The notes under the pieces were generated by a model, which worked only from the letters and a program-made list of their open reading frames with translations, made no database searches and was not told where the DNA came from. This document shows positions 6,079 to 13,810 of a DNA stretch of 21,110 nucleotides, one piece after another. This DNA comes from Microcaldota archaeon (GTDB lineage Archaea > Micrarchaeota > Micrarchaeia > Micrarchaeales > Micrarchaeaceae): the NCBI GenBank assembly GCA_021785805.1, contig JAJYEJ010000011.1, positions 1 to 21,110 of the forward strand, given 5' to 3'. Each line of letters opens with the position of its first letter. The first letter of the stretch is position 1. The translations under genes were made by a program, and so were the position numbers.

Positions 6079-8634
6079 ATGAATACATTAGCGCGGTTCT
6101 CGGCAGTTTTGGTTGCGTTCCTGCTTCTGCAGATTTCATTTGCTGGATCGCTTACAGCGGGCCCTTCCAATGGAATGTTCACCCCTGGAAATGCAATAGA
6201 TGTAGGGCAGACAACAACGATAAACGCCTTGATAAGCACGGGGGTCCCTCCGTACAACGGCGTCTGGGCGTGGATGGGAACCAACGTGCTTACACTGGCC
6301 AATACGATAATACAGCCGCTGCCCTCGACCAACGAGCTTGCCCTCACAGTAAATGCAGTCTCAACCAACTCGCTCGTACTGACCTTCAACGGCGTGTCAT
6401 ACGACGCAAATGGCATAGGGACCACGAATACAGTATTCGGCCTCTGGACCCTGACTGGCAATGCGATAGATTCAACAGGTGCGAACAGCGTCCAGTTCAC
6501 CAACACTTTCACGATCAGCAATACGCTCTCGGTCAATCCGATATCAAATCCACCTGCAGAGATAGACATGGCACAGCGCTTTGCATTAACCGAAACCTGG
6601 ACTGGAGGGACGCCTACTTATGAGTCAGACACGTATCTTAGCACAGCGACTTCCGCCTGTACTACAGGTTCAAGCCTCGCTGGAGTGCATAGTGGCTTGA
6701 TAGGATATTCAGATACAAATTACTTCTTGGGTTCCGGTCTCACCTCAACACCAGGCTCATTCCACTTCTGCGGTGCCATAGTGGACTCGGCGAGTACACC
6801 TGTAACCGCACTGTCGGCTACCTCGACAAATGTCCTCATCGCCAACACACCTTCAGGCTCAGCGATCACGCCATTGACAAACACGCTGGACGTAGGCCAG
6901 AATGTTATAATATCTACAACCATATCCAATGGTATAGGTCCCTTCACCGCAAATCTCGTATACGCGAACAACGACATTGTCGCCAATACGATTACAGGAA
7001 TTGCTTTAGGAGGAACGGCTAACCTGAACTTCGTTCCGGCTACGGCGAACACCTATACAGTCAACATAGTCATCACAGATACTGGGACATCCACTCCATA
7101 CGTCTTCAACGCTCCAGACAATTCTGTGATATCCGTCAACCCTGCGCTCTCCTTTTCGCCCAATCCACCTACGCTTTCAAATACAATAATAGACGTAGGA
7201 CAGCTGTCTGTGCTCCACACCGCATTCTCTGGCGGTACCGGACCGGATTATTATTCCCACTGCGTACTCAGCCAAATGTCTGGCAATGCTATACCTCAAA
7301 CTGCCTGTGGCGTGATATTTTCAAGTGGACCAGGACCTGTCGATACCACAATAACAGCACTATCCGATAATAGCCTCTCAATCGCCCTCTACGGTGGAAC
7401 TTCCTATGCTTTCACAGGAATGAACACCGTATTTGGCACATGGTCGTTCAGCACGAGGATAAAGGATAGCGCCAGTTCTCCGGTAACTGTGACTTCGCTG
7501 GCGAATACCCTGATGGTACACCCCGCACCGACTGCCATATCGCTTACTCCAAGCGCTACAACGCTTAATTCAGGCCAGTATGTTACTTACAATGTAATAG
7601 TTAATGGGGGCGCATTGCCGATTACGGCGAACTTGGTGCTAGTCAGCAACTCCATACCAATCCAGATAAACGGAAATAACGCTAATCCTGGAACCACATA
7701 CGGTACAACCGTGCTCAGCTCCGGAAACGTTATAACCTTCAATCAGCTCGAACTGAGTACATCTGGTACGTCGAGCGGAGATGCTGTATTTACCGTCAAT
7801 GCGGTAGATAGCGCAAGCACTCCTGTAACATTCAACACCGTCGCAAACACGATAATTATAAATGCGGTTCAGAATTCTGGTGGCGGTGGAGGCGGAGGCT
7901 CAGGCGGATGCACGTTATGCGGATCTGGGGGATCTGGCGTATGGGGAGGAGGGTCTTCGACAACTACGACAACAACCACGACGACCACTACCTCAACCAC
8001 TACCATACCGGTGATCGACATCGGTTCATCAGAGAGGTCATTCAACTCGACGTTCAACATATCGTCTGGGTCGCCTATGGAGTTCAACTTCTCCAACATG
8101 GACATGTTGATTGTCATCATGTCATCAAATCAATCTTCACAGGGAGCCTCGATATTCGTAGCCAACCTATCCGGGGAGGCATTGCCAGCCAATGCCCCTG
8201 CCAATATGACCAAGGTCCTGTCACTGGTTAACGCAAGCATCAAGACGAACGCGAATGTCACCATAAACATGACGATAAGGTATCCATGCGCAATGAACAC
8301 ATACGCGAACATAGCCCCGTTCAAGCTGAAGGATGGGACCTGGGTAAAGCTCGCCGATTATGACGTAAACAGGAGCTCATGCACCGTGTCATTGACCCTT
8401 CCGAACAAGGATCCGATAATAGCGGTATTCGGAGAATACTCTCCGGCGACAAACTCGTCAACCACCATATCCACCGCTCCATCTACCTCCACGACCGCCG
8501 CGGCATCGAATAAGACTGCCGCATCCGCTCCGGCATCAGCCAACAGCGGCGCATCTGAAGCGGAAGGCGTAGTGGCTGTGATAGTGGTGATAGCGATTAT
8601 CGCATATCTGGTATTTGGCAGGAAGAAGCGATAA
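6079..8634 (+). CDS. Large secreted multidomain surface protein with C-terminal membrane anchor
   Basis: 851 residues. An N-terminal signal peptide (ARFSAVLVAFLLLQISFAGS) is followed by about five related beta-rich domains, each opening with a D-x-G-Q-like motif: NAIDVGQ (38), EIDMAQ (about 160), NTLDVGQ (268), IIDVGQ (about 370) and TLNSGQ (about 495). A poly-Gly hinge (from about 601) with a CTLC pair and a poly-Thr stalk (about 627-643) lead to a further domain. The end is a membrane helix (about 831-847, VVAVIVVIAIIAYLVFG) plus basic RKKR, so it is anchored with its bulk outside. The ATG at 6079 sits just before a canonical signal peptide; AGGTAG upstream is a weak ribosome site. Likely a major envelope or S-layer-type glycoprotein, inferred from architecture and many N-x-S/T sites. 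Confidence 0.85.
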   Translation: MNTLARFSAVLVAFLLLQISFAGSLTAGPSNGMFTPGNAIDVGQTTTINALISTGVPPYNGVWAWMGTNVLTLANTIIQPLPSTNELALTVNAVSTNSLVLTFNGVSYDANGIGTTNTVFGLWTLTGNAIDSTGANSVQFTNTFTISNTLSVNPISNPPAEIDMAQRFALTETWTGGTPTYESDTYLSTATSACTTGSSLAGVHSGLIGYSDTNYFLGSGLTSTPGSFHFCGAIVDSASTPVTALSATSTNVLIANTPSGSAITPLTNTLDVGQNVIISTTISNGIGPFTANLVYANNDIVANTITGIALGGTANLNFVPATANTYTVNIVITDTGTSTPYVFNAPDNSVISVNPALSFSPNPPTLSNTIIDVGQLSVLHTAFSGGTGPDYYSHCVLSQMSGNAIPQTACGVIFSSGPGPVDTTITALSDNSLSIALYGGTSYAFTGMNTVFGTWSFSTRIKDSASSPVTVTSLANTLMVHPAPTAISLTPSATTLNSGQYVTYNVIVNGGALPITANLVLVSNSIPIQINGNNANPGTTYGTTVLSSGNVITFNQLELSTSGTSSGDAVFTVNAVDSASTPVTFNTVANTIIINAVQNSGGGGGGGSGGCTLCGSGGSGVWGGGSSTTTTTTTTTTTSTTTIPVIDIGSSERSFNSTFNISSGSPMEFNFSNMDMLIVIMSSNQSSQGASIFVANLSGEALPANAPANMTKVLSLVNASIKTNANVTINMTIRYPCAMNTYANIAPFKLKDGTWVKLADYDVNRSSCTVSLTLPNKDPIIAVFGEYSPATNSSTTISTAPSTSTTAAASNKTAASAPASANSGASEAEGVVAVIVVIAIIAYLVFGRKKR
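7960..8005 (+). repeat. ACN (Thr-codon) tract
   Basis: Run of Thr codons encoding the stalk of the 851-residue protein, just after a GGN-rich Gly stretch (about 7879-7950). This is the same design as the stalk at 2660-2890, but the codons here are mixed ACA/ACG/ACC. Confidence 0.7.
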
Positions 8635-8764
8635 GCTTCCTGCCCCACCCCCCAGCCACACAGGCATTGACCTATTGATATTGAACCGGGAAGACGCAGT
8701 GTTAAAGGCGCTTGCCATAGCGCCTGTGTGCAGATAAGCGCTATGTTCGAGTTTTGGATAGGGC
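8635..8764. other. Convergent intergenic region with two competing hairpins
   Basis: Two perfect inverted repeats share bases. CACACAGGC (8657-8665) pairs with GCCTGTGTG (8722-8730); AGGCGCT (8706-8712) pairs with AGCGCCT (8719-8725). Only one can form at a time. Both lie after the stop of the surface protein and before that of the opposite gene, so a 3' end or terminator role is possible. Confidence 0.4.
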
Positions 8765-8983
8765 CTAATCTATTCCCATCTTCCTGCACTCCCTCTGTCT
8801 AACTTGATAATCTTTAAAACAACTTCCGCAATAAGCAAGCACAGTCTTGCCTTCCCCTATGTCGAATGCTTTTATTATCGTAGCCGCATTGTTGCATCGT
8901 TTATAGGGCTTTGGTGAATAGCAACAGTGCATTTTTACGTTTAAAGTGAATTTCTTTATTGGATATCGTTTAGCCAGTCCCAT
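8765..8983 (-). CDS. Small Cys-rich, probably zinc-binding protein
   Basis: 72 residues, family not recognised. Cysteines at 20, 21, 30, 52, 55 and 66, in the order HCCYSPKPYKRC then LAYCGSCFKDYQVRQ, resemble a zinc beta-ribbon or treble-clef knuckle. The ATG at 8983 follows a minus-strand TATA-like CTTATTAATC at about 9003-9013, close enough for a leaderless message. An internal ATG (residue 18) just before the Cys cluster is the alternative. Divergent from metG. Confidence 0.55.
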   Translation of the reverse strand: MGLAKRYPIKKFTLNVKMHCCYSPKPYKRCNNAATIIKAFDIGEGKTVLAYCGSCFKDYQVRQRECRKMGID

Positions 8984-8985
8984 GA

Positions 8986-9015
8986 TAATAAGACTACAAG
9001 AAGATTAATAAGACT
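8986..9015. repeat. 20-base-period direct repeat over the promoter of the small Cys-rich gene
   Basis: TAATAAGACT occurs at 8986-8995 and 9006-9015, two helical turns apart, between the TATA element and the start codon of the minus-strand gene. Placement suggests a binding site for a dimeric regulator; this is inference. Confidence 0.4.
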
Positions 9016-9120
9016 GTAGAAAAGTTGCAGAGCCAGAATAGCCTAGCTAGGAGTGCAACCCGCCCAACTGCCGCGAAACGCCACTTATGCGACAAGACAG
9101 GTGAGCGCCATAATTCGATA

Positions 9121-9130
9121 GGGTTTAAAG
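9121..9130 (+). promoter_or_regulatory. TATA box of metG
   Basis: GGGTTTAAAG about 50 bases before the ATG at 9175 would give a leader of about 25 bases containing GGTGATGAT (9162-9170). Confidence 0.55.
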
Positions 9131-9174
9131 ACTGAGGTGCCTGATACTTTAGTACTCTTATGGTGATGATCCAT

Positions 9175-10662
9175 ATGGCAGATGCACCTGGAAAATTCTA
9201 CATAACGACGGCCATACCGTACGTGAATGCGGCCCCGCATATAGGCCATGCCCTCGAGTTCGTGCAGGCCGATGTGATTGCGCGCTACCACAAGCTGCTC
9301 GGGGAGGACGTTTTCGTTACCACCGGAGCCGATGAGAACAGCCTGAAGAACGTAAAGGCGGCAGAAGGACTCCACATCACGACAAGGGAGCTCGTTGACA
9401 GGAACGCCATGCTGTTCCGGGAGTTCGCCGAGAGGATAGGCCTGTCCTTCAGTGTTTTCCTCAGGTCATCTGACAAGGATATCCATTGGAACGGGGCCCA
9501 GGAACTATGGCGCAGATGCATGAAAGCGGGGGATATCTACAGGAAGAGCTACAAGGGGCTGTACTGCGTGGGATGCGAGGCGTTCTATACCGAGGACGAA
9601 CTCGATGATGGCATATGCCCGGTACACAAGACGAAGCCAGAACCGGTAGAGGAGGAGAATTACTTCTTCAGGCTGTCTAAGTACCAGAAGGAGCTTGAGC
9701 GCGCCATAGAGAGCGGGGAGTTTAGGATTATACCAGTGCAGAGGAAAAATGAGATATTGAGTTTCATAAAAGGGGGGCTTGAGGACTTCAGCATATCGAG
9801 GTCGGTCGCGAGGGCGAGGGGCTGGGGAGTCCCCGTACCTGATGACCCGACGCAGATAATGTACGTCTGGGTTGATGCGCTTTCGGTCTATATGACAGGG
9901 GTGGGATTCGGGAGAGACGAATCAAGCTTCGATAAATGGTGGCCGGCAGATGTCCACATCGTAGGCAAGGATATCATAAGGTTCCACGCCGTATATTGGC
10001 CAGCCCTGTTGCTTTCGGCCGGGATCCGGTTGCCGAAAGCGCTGCTAGTGCATGGTTTCCTGACCATCGAGGGGCAGAAGATGAGCAAATCGCTGGGCAA
10101 CAGCGTATCGCCGATGGAGTTGCTCAAGCAGTACTCGACGGACGAGCTCAGGTACTACCTGATGAGGGATCCCCCGACATTTGATGACGGAGATTTCTCG
10201 GAGAACGGGCTCAAGGACAGGATCAACAAGGAGCTGCTGGGCGACCTTGGCAACCTTGTGAACAGGGTGCTTACGCTCACGGAGAAATCTGGCATGCAGT
10301 CGTTCTCCGGGCCGAACGAGCTGGGTGGAAAGCTAAAGCTGGAAGAGATAAGGTCGAGGATGGACGGGATGGACATCCATATGGCGCTGGAGTCGATAAT
10401 GGAGTTCGTCAGGGCATGCAACAAGTATGTGAATGACAAGGCGCCATGGAAGCTGGATGGCAAGGAGTTGGAGAGCGTATTGTACAACCTCCTGGAGGGG
10501 ATACGGTCGATATCCATACTGCTTTATCCTTACATACCTGCCACGTGCGAACAGATAGCGCAGAAGCTAGGCACGAAGATAACGAAGCTCGATGACGTTG
10601 CGTTCAGGCCATCATTCACTGAGAAGCTTAGCAAGGGAGGATACCTCTTCAAGAAGGTATGA
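9175..10662 (+). CDS. metG: Methionyl-tRNA synthetase, bacterial (single zinc knuckle) type, no C-terminal tRNA-binding domain
   Basis: Class I synthetase charging initiator and elongator tRNA-Met. Seen, numbered from the ATG at 9175 (495 residues): HIGH at 22-25, KMSKS at 302-306, and one zinc knuckle with Cys131, Cys134, Cys148 and His151 (YCVGCEAFYTEDELDDGICPVH). This knuckle closely resembles the Thermus-type enzyme rather than the two-knuckle form usual in archaea, so ancient transfer from bacteria is inferred. The chain ends soon after the anticodon-binding helices and lacks the OB-fold domain; a separate such protein is encoded at 4223. The start is set by GGTGATGAT at 9162-9170; the in-frame ATG at 9160 overlaps it. 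A TATA box lies at 9121-9130. Confidence 0.95.
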   Translation: MADAPGKFYITTAIPYVNAAPHIGHALEFVQADVIARYHKLLGEDVFVTTGADENSLKNVKAAEGLHITTRELVDRNAMLFREFAERIGLSFSVFLRSSDKDIHWNGAQELWRRCMKAGDIYRKSYKGLYCVGCEAFYTEDELDDGICPVHKTKPEPVEEENYFFRLSKYQKELERAIESGEFRIIPVQRKNEILSFIKGGLEDFSISRSVARARGWGVPVPDDPTQIMYVWVDALSVYMTGVGFGRDESSFDKWWPADVHIVGKDIIRFHAVYWPALLLSAGIRLPKALLVHGFLTIEGQKMSKSLGNSVSPMELLKQYSTDELRYYLMRDPPTFDDGDFSENGLKDRINKELLGDLGNLVNRVLTLTEKSGMQSFSGPNELGGKLKLEEIRSRMDGMDIHMALESIMEFVRACNKYVNDKAPWKLDGKELESVLYNLLEGIRSISILLYPYIPATCEQIAQKLGTKITKLDDVAFRPSFTEKLSKGGYLFKKV

Positions 10663-10712
10663 ACTCCGCTTGCAAAAAACGGCCGGATGATATATCCTTA
10701 TCGATGTGGGCT

Positions 10713-10777
10713 GGGAAACCAATACCGTCTACCGGTTTTGGGAGGGCGTAAGACGTACGCGCTCCCGATGGTTTCTT
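10713..10777 (+). ncRNA. Candidate three-way-junction RNA after metG
   Basis: The closing helix pairs GAAACCA (10715-10721) with TGGTTTC (10769-10775), perfect over 7 pairs and extendable by two G-U pairs. Inside are two hairpins: ACCG/CGGT (10724-10727 with 10733-10736) and GGGAG-G-GCGTA with TACGC-G-CTCCC (10740-10766, one G-G mismatch). A TATA-like TGATATATCC at 10689-10697 would start transcription near the first helix. It lies between convergent genes. No known family was recognised; it lacks hammerhead core motifs and tRNA features. A shared 3'-end structure for the two genes is the alternative. Confidence 0.4.
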
Positions 10778-10798
10778 TGCGGTGCAGTGATTAAGGGC

Positions 10799-11332
10799 TC
10801 AGCGCCTCCATTCCCGCGGCACCACACACGGCTTTGACGTCTGTGTGCCTATGAAATGGGCAAGCTCCTCGCCCCTGCTGGTAAAGCCAAGCCTCAGAAG
10901 ATGTTCTGGTACCATCTCGATTATCACAGGGGTCAGGTCGTTTGGGAATGTCCTCCTCTTTATGGCTTGCAGCTCAGCAGCATAAGACCTTCCGTGGGTT
11001 ATCATCGTGTCCTTCCGGGCCTTCAGTTCGGAGAATATTTTCGTGTGGACCGACAGTGTATCGACCTTGCCGCCTTTGGACTCCCCGAGCACCTCGTTTG
11101 ACAGGAATATCCCGAACGAGCCTGCAGCCATCTTTTCTGACAGCGCGAAGAGCCCGCGTACGGTAACCCCGCCTGCCATGCTCTCCCTTAGTATCCTGAC
11201 CGCAGTCTGGAGGTCTAAACATGTATCCTTTTCCGTGTCCGTCAGGCCGTCCTTATAGACAAGGAAGTTGCCTGTTGCCTGAATCTGCGTGGAGCGTGAG
11301 CTCCCCCTAGGTGTTTCGTTTTGTCTGGTCAT
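10799..11332 (-). CDS. Hypothetical 177-residue protein
   Basis: Not recognised. The polar N-terminus (NETPRGSSRSTQ) is followed by a mostly helical body (LDLQTAVRILRESMAGG, KIFSELKARKDTMITHGRSY) and an alpha/beta C-terminal part (LTPVIIEMVPEHLLRLGFTS). No signal peptide or membrane helix. The ATG at 11332 is preceded by GTGAT about 3 bases away. The frame also extends to a TTG at 11383, which would be leaderless from the TATA box at 11411-11420, so the start is uncertain. It is divergent from mcm, and its promoter carries a perfect inverted repeat. A DNA-associated role is only a guess from position. Confidence 0.62.
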   Translation of the reverse strand: MTRQNETPRGSSRSTQIQATGNFLVYKDGLTDTEKDTCLDLQTAVRILRESMAGGVTVRGLFALSEKMAAGSFGIFLSNEVLGESKGGKVDTLSVHTKIFSELKARKDTMITHGRSYAAELQAIKRRTFPNDLTPVIIEMVPEHLLRLGFTSRGEELAHFIGTQTSKPCVVPREWRR

Positions 11333-11405
11333 TCCATCACTTTCTGAATTAGTGCATATTTGCTGGGTCGTGAAAAATCTCAAAACCAGCAGGACATATT
11401 ACAAC

Positions 11406-11425
11406 GACAGATATAAAAACCTGTC
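11406..11425. promoter_or_regulatory. Operator-like inverted repeat framing a TATA box
   Basis: GACAG-N10-CTGTC (11406-11410 and 11421-11425) brackets ATATAAAAAC, which is a TATA box read on the minus strand (TTTTTATAT). A regulator bound here would block TBP, so repression of the 177-residue gene is the simplest reading. Confidence 0.45.
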
Positions 11426-11516
11426 TTAAAACCGGAGGGCGCCCCAGTGCACTTCCGCAACTCGTTTCTCCGATGCGCTTTTTAAACCTATATGGCGAAT
11501 CTCTTCTGCATTTAGA

Positions 11517-11545
11517 ATCGATAGCTTTATCTATTTGTTATCGAT
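11517..11545 (+). promoter_or_regulatory. Inverted repeat ATCGATA-N15-TATCGAT upstream of mcm
   Basis: Two perfect half-sites (11517-11523 and 11539-11545), each containing palindromic ATCGAT, are centred 22 bases apart, about two helical turns. They flank a TTTATCTATTTG stretch that may be the promoter core, 60-90 bases before the mcm ATG. Another TATA-like TTTTTAAACC lies at 11479-11488. Confidence 0.42.
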
Positions 11546-11604
11546 AATAACTTGGGTGCAGTGGAGTCTTCCGCTTGTTCCTGATTTGGGTTTCTGATGA
11601 TCCT

Positions 11605-13674
11605 ATGGCTGACCAGATAATAGAGGCTATCAAGGCGAGGTTCGATGAGCTATTCGAGCGCTATTATCGCGAAAGGATTGACGACCTAATCATATCGTTC
11701 CCTAGCAAGAGGAGCCTTCTTGTTGATGTGAAGGACCTCGTCAAGTTCGATCCAGAGCTCGCTAATGAACTGATAGAAAAGCCTGACACCGTCATTGAGG
11801 CCGCGACCGAATCCCTGAAAGGGAAGCTGAGCGATATAAAGCTTGGAGATAAGGAGCTGCATGTGAGATTCACCGGGCAGAGCATAAACACGCCGCTCGT
11901 GCAGGACGTCGGCTCTTCCTACATCGGAAAGATGATAATGCTTGACAGCCTTATCGTGAAGAGGTCAGAAATCAACCCGAGGGCGAAGATCGATGCACAG
12001 AAGTGCTCTTATTGCGGCACGGTCTACAAGCTCCGTTCTGGGAAGGACGAGGTGCCGGAGATATGCATGCAGTGCAAGAGGAAGTCTCTCAAATCGGATC
12101 CCGAGCAGTCGACTTTCATAAACCTGCAGAAGATTGCCGTACAGGACCCGCTGGAAAAGCTGCGCGGCAATACGCCGACATGGCAGCTCGAGGTATGGCT
12201 GGAGGACGACCTCGTAAACACCGTCATACCGGGAGATCGCATAGAGCTTACCGGCATCCTTAGGATAAGGCCCAGGAGGAACATGCGCGGGAAGGTGGAG
12301 AAGAGCCTTTACACCATGTTCCTCGAGACTGTCTCGATAATACCGAAGCAGAAGGAGTTTGCAGAGCTCCATATAAGCGAGGAAGAGGAGCGCATCATAC
12401 GCGAGCTTGCGACGGACCCGCAGATATTCGAGAGGATTTCAAAATCGATTGCCGCTTCGATATACGGACACGAAGAGATAAAGCAGGCTGTAGTATTGCA
12501 GCTGTTCGGAGGCACGCCGGGGAAGACACTTGTCGACGGTGGACTGATAAGGAGCGACATGCACATCATGCTGATTGGAGACCCCGGTAGCGCAAAGACG
12601 AGAATCCTCCAATCAGTATCGAAGCTGGTGCCGAAAGGAATTTACGTCAGCGGGAAGTCGGTGACAGGAGGGGGGATGACCGCTGTCGCAGAGAGGGATG
12701 ACTTTTCTGAAGGGGGTTGGACCCTAAAGGCCGGAGCGCTGGTTTTAGGATCCGGAGGGATAGTATGCGTCGACGAGTTCGATAAAATCGATGACACCGA
12801 CCGCGCGGCACTGCACGAGGCTCTTGAATCCCAGACAATAAGCGTGGCGAAGGCAGGAATTATCGCGACATTCAATGCGAGGGCGGCGGTGCTGGCCGCA
12901 GCGAACCCGAAGTACGGGAGATTCGATGCCCATGCTTATCCTGTTGAGCAGTTTGACATCCCGCCGACGCTGCTCTCCAGGTTCGATCTAATATTCCCGA
13001 TAATGGACACCATGGATGAGGACCAGGACAAACGCATAGCAAAACACATACTCATGCAGCATGAAGCTGCCGGAGCGATAATCGCGGACCTGAAGGGGTA
13101 CGAGCAGGTGGAGAAACCACCGATCGACGGCGAATTGCTGCGCAAGTACATCGCCTACGCCAGGAAGAACGTGCTCCCCAGGTTAAGTGAAGAGGCCGCC
13201 AACCGCATAGAGACATATTACGTGGAGCTCAGGCGCATAGGCGCAAAACAGGGCGCGGTTCCGATAACGCCAAGGCAGATTGAGGGCCTTATCAGGATGG
13301 CGGAGGCGAGCGCCAAGACAAGGCTGGCTGACGTGGTCACGCTGGTCGATGCGGACCGTGCCATCGCCCTGGCCGAATTCATGCTCAAGACGCTCGCTGT
13401 CGACAAGGGAGGGAGGAGGGACATCGACACCCTGATGACAGGAATGCCCAGGGAGAAGATAGACAAGATAAACACCATGATAAACATCATCAGGAAGCTC
13501 GAGAAGGAGAGCGGCGGGCAGGGCACAAGGATGCAGGCGATAATAGAGGAGGCCGAAAAGGTGAATATCGATGCTTCGACAGCCAATAAGTATATCGTTG
13601 AGCTCGAGAGGAGCGGAGACATATATAGCCCAAGGCCCGGGGTTATAAGGCTTGCGAAGAGGGATGCCGAATAG
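11605..13674 (+). CDS. mcm: Replicative minichromosome maintenance (MCM) helicase
   Basis: Hexameric 3'-5' DNA helicase of the archaeal replisome; 689 residues, normal length. N-terminal domain with a zinc finger at Cys134, Cys137, Cys154 and Cys157. AAA+ core: Walker A GDPGSAKT (325-332), Walker B VCVDEFDKID (from 387; the family DEFD motif), arginine finger LSRFD near Arg459. A C-terminal winged-helix follows (IRKLEKESGGQGTRMQAIIE onward). The ATG at 11605 follows GATGATCC (anti-16S complementary); the frame extends to a TTG at 11575 with weaker support. It stands alone, not in a visible operon, and has its own upstream inverted repeat at 11517-11545. The variant SAKT in place of the usual TAKS is minor. 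Confidence 0.97.
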   Translation: MADQIIEAIKARFDELFERYYRERIDDLIISFPSKRSLLVDVKDLVKFDPELANELIEKPDTVIEAATESLKGKLSDIKLGDKELHVRFTGQSINTPLVQDVGSSYIGKMIMLDSLIVKRSEINPRAKIDAQKCSYCGTVYKLRSGKDEVPEICMQCKRKSLKSDPEQSTFINLQKIAVQDPLEKLRGNTPTWQLEVWLEDDLVNTVIPGDRIELTGILRIRPRRNMRGKVEKSLYTMFLETVSIIPKQKEFAELHISEEEERIIRELATDPQIFERISKSIAASIYGHEEIKQAVVLQLFGGTPGKTLVDGGLIRSDMHIMLIGDPGSAKTRILQSVSKLVPKGIYVSGKSVTGGGMTAVAERDDFSEGGWTLKAGALVLGSGGIVCVDEFDKIDDTDRAALHEALESQTISVAKAGIIATFNARAAVLAAANPKYGRFDAHAYPVEQFDIPPTLLSRFDLIFPIMDTMDEDQDKRIAKHILMQHEAAGAIIADLKGYEQVEKPPIDGELLRKYIAYARKNVLPRLSEEAANRIETYYVELRRIGAKQGAVPITPRQIEGLIRMAEASAKTRLADVVTLVDADRAIALAEFMLKTLAVDKGGRRDIDTLMTGMPREKIDKINTMINIIRKLEKESGGQGTRMQAIIEEAEKVNIDASTANKYIVELERSGDIYSPRPGVIRLAKRDAE

Positions 13675-13717
13675 CGGCATACGTTTATTGCATAACTTTA
13701 ACCCCATAATACAGTGG

Positions 13718-13729
13718 GTTATTTAAATG
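13718..13729 (+). promoter_or_regulatory. TATA box downstream of mcm
   Basis: GTTATTTAAATG is well placed to start transcription at about 13749, exactly at the inverted repeat TGTAATT-CTTTC-AATTACA (13748-13766). The GGGTTA just before it also pairs with TAACCC further upstream, so part of this stretch may be the mcm terminator. Confidence 0.4.
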
Positions 13730-13747
13730 TTGCTGGTCCATTTTGAT

Positions 13748-13766
13748 TGTAATTCTTTCAATTACA
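13748..13766. promoter_or_regulatory. Perfect inverted repeat, operator or 5' hairpin
   Basis: TGTAATT and AATTACA separated by CTTTC. It sits at the predicted transcription start of the element below it, so it could be a DNA-binding site or a hairpin at the very 5' end of a short RNA. Confidence 0.45.
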
Positions 13767-13777
13767 CAGTGATACAA

Positions 13778-13810
13778 ATGACAGAAGGAGGCACAGGATC
13801 AGGCGGTTAA
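13778..13810 (+). other. Possible 10-codon micro-ORF (MTEGGTGSGG)
   Basis: An ATG with AGTGAT 4 bases upstream, ten codons and a TAA, placed about 29 bases after the predicted transcription start. The stop overlaps the 3' end of the convergent Lrp-like gene. It could be a leader peptide, a remnant, or chance; there is no downstream plus-strand gene for it to regulate. Confidence 0.25.

Noticed and set aside
10713..10777. Hammerhead ribozyme, from the three-way junction
   Set aside because: The conserved CUGAUGA and GAAA core segments are absent from the junction.
13183..13707. Minus-strand frame of 174 codons under mcm
   Set aside because: Mirror of the mcm C-terminal region; no promoter and no recognisable domain.
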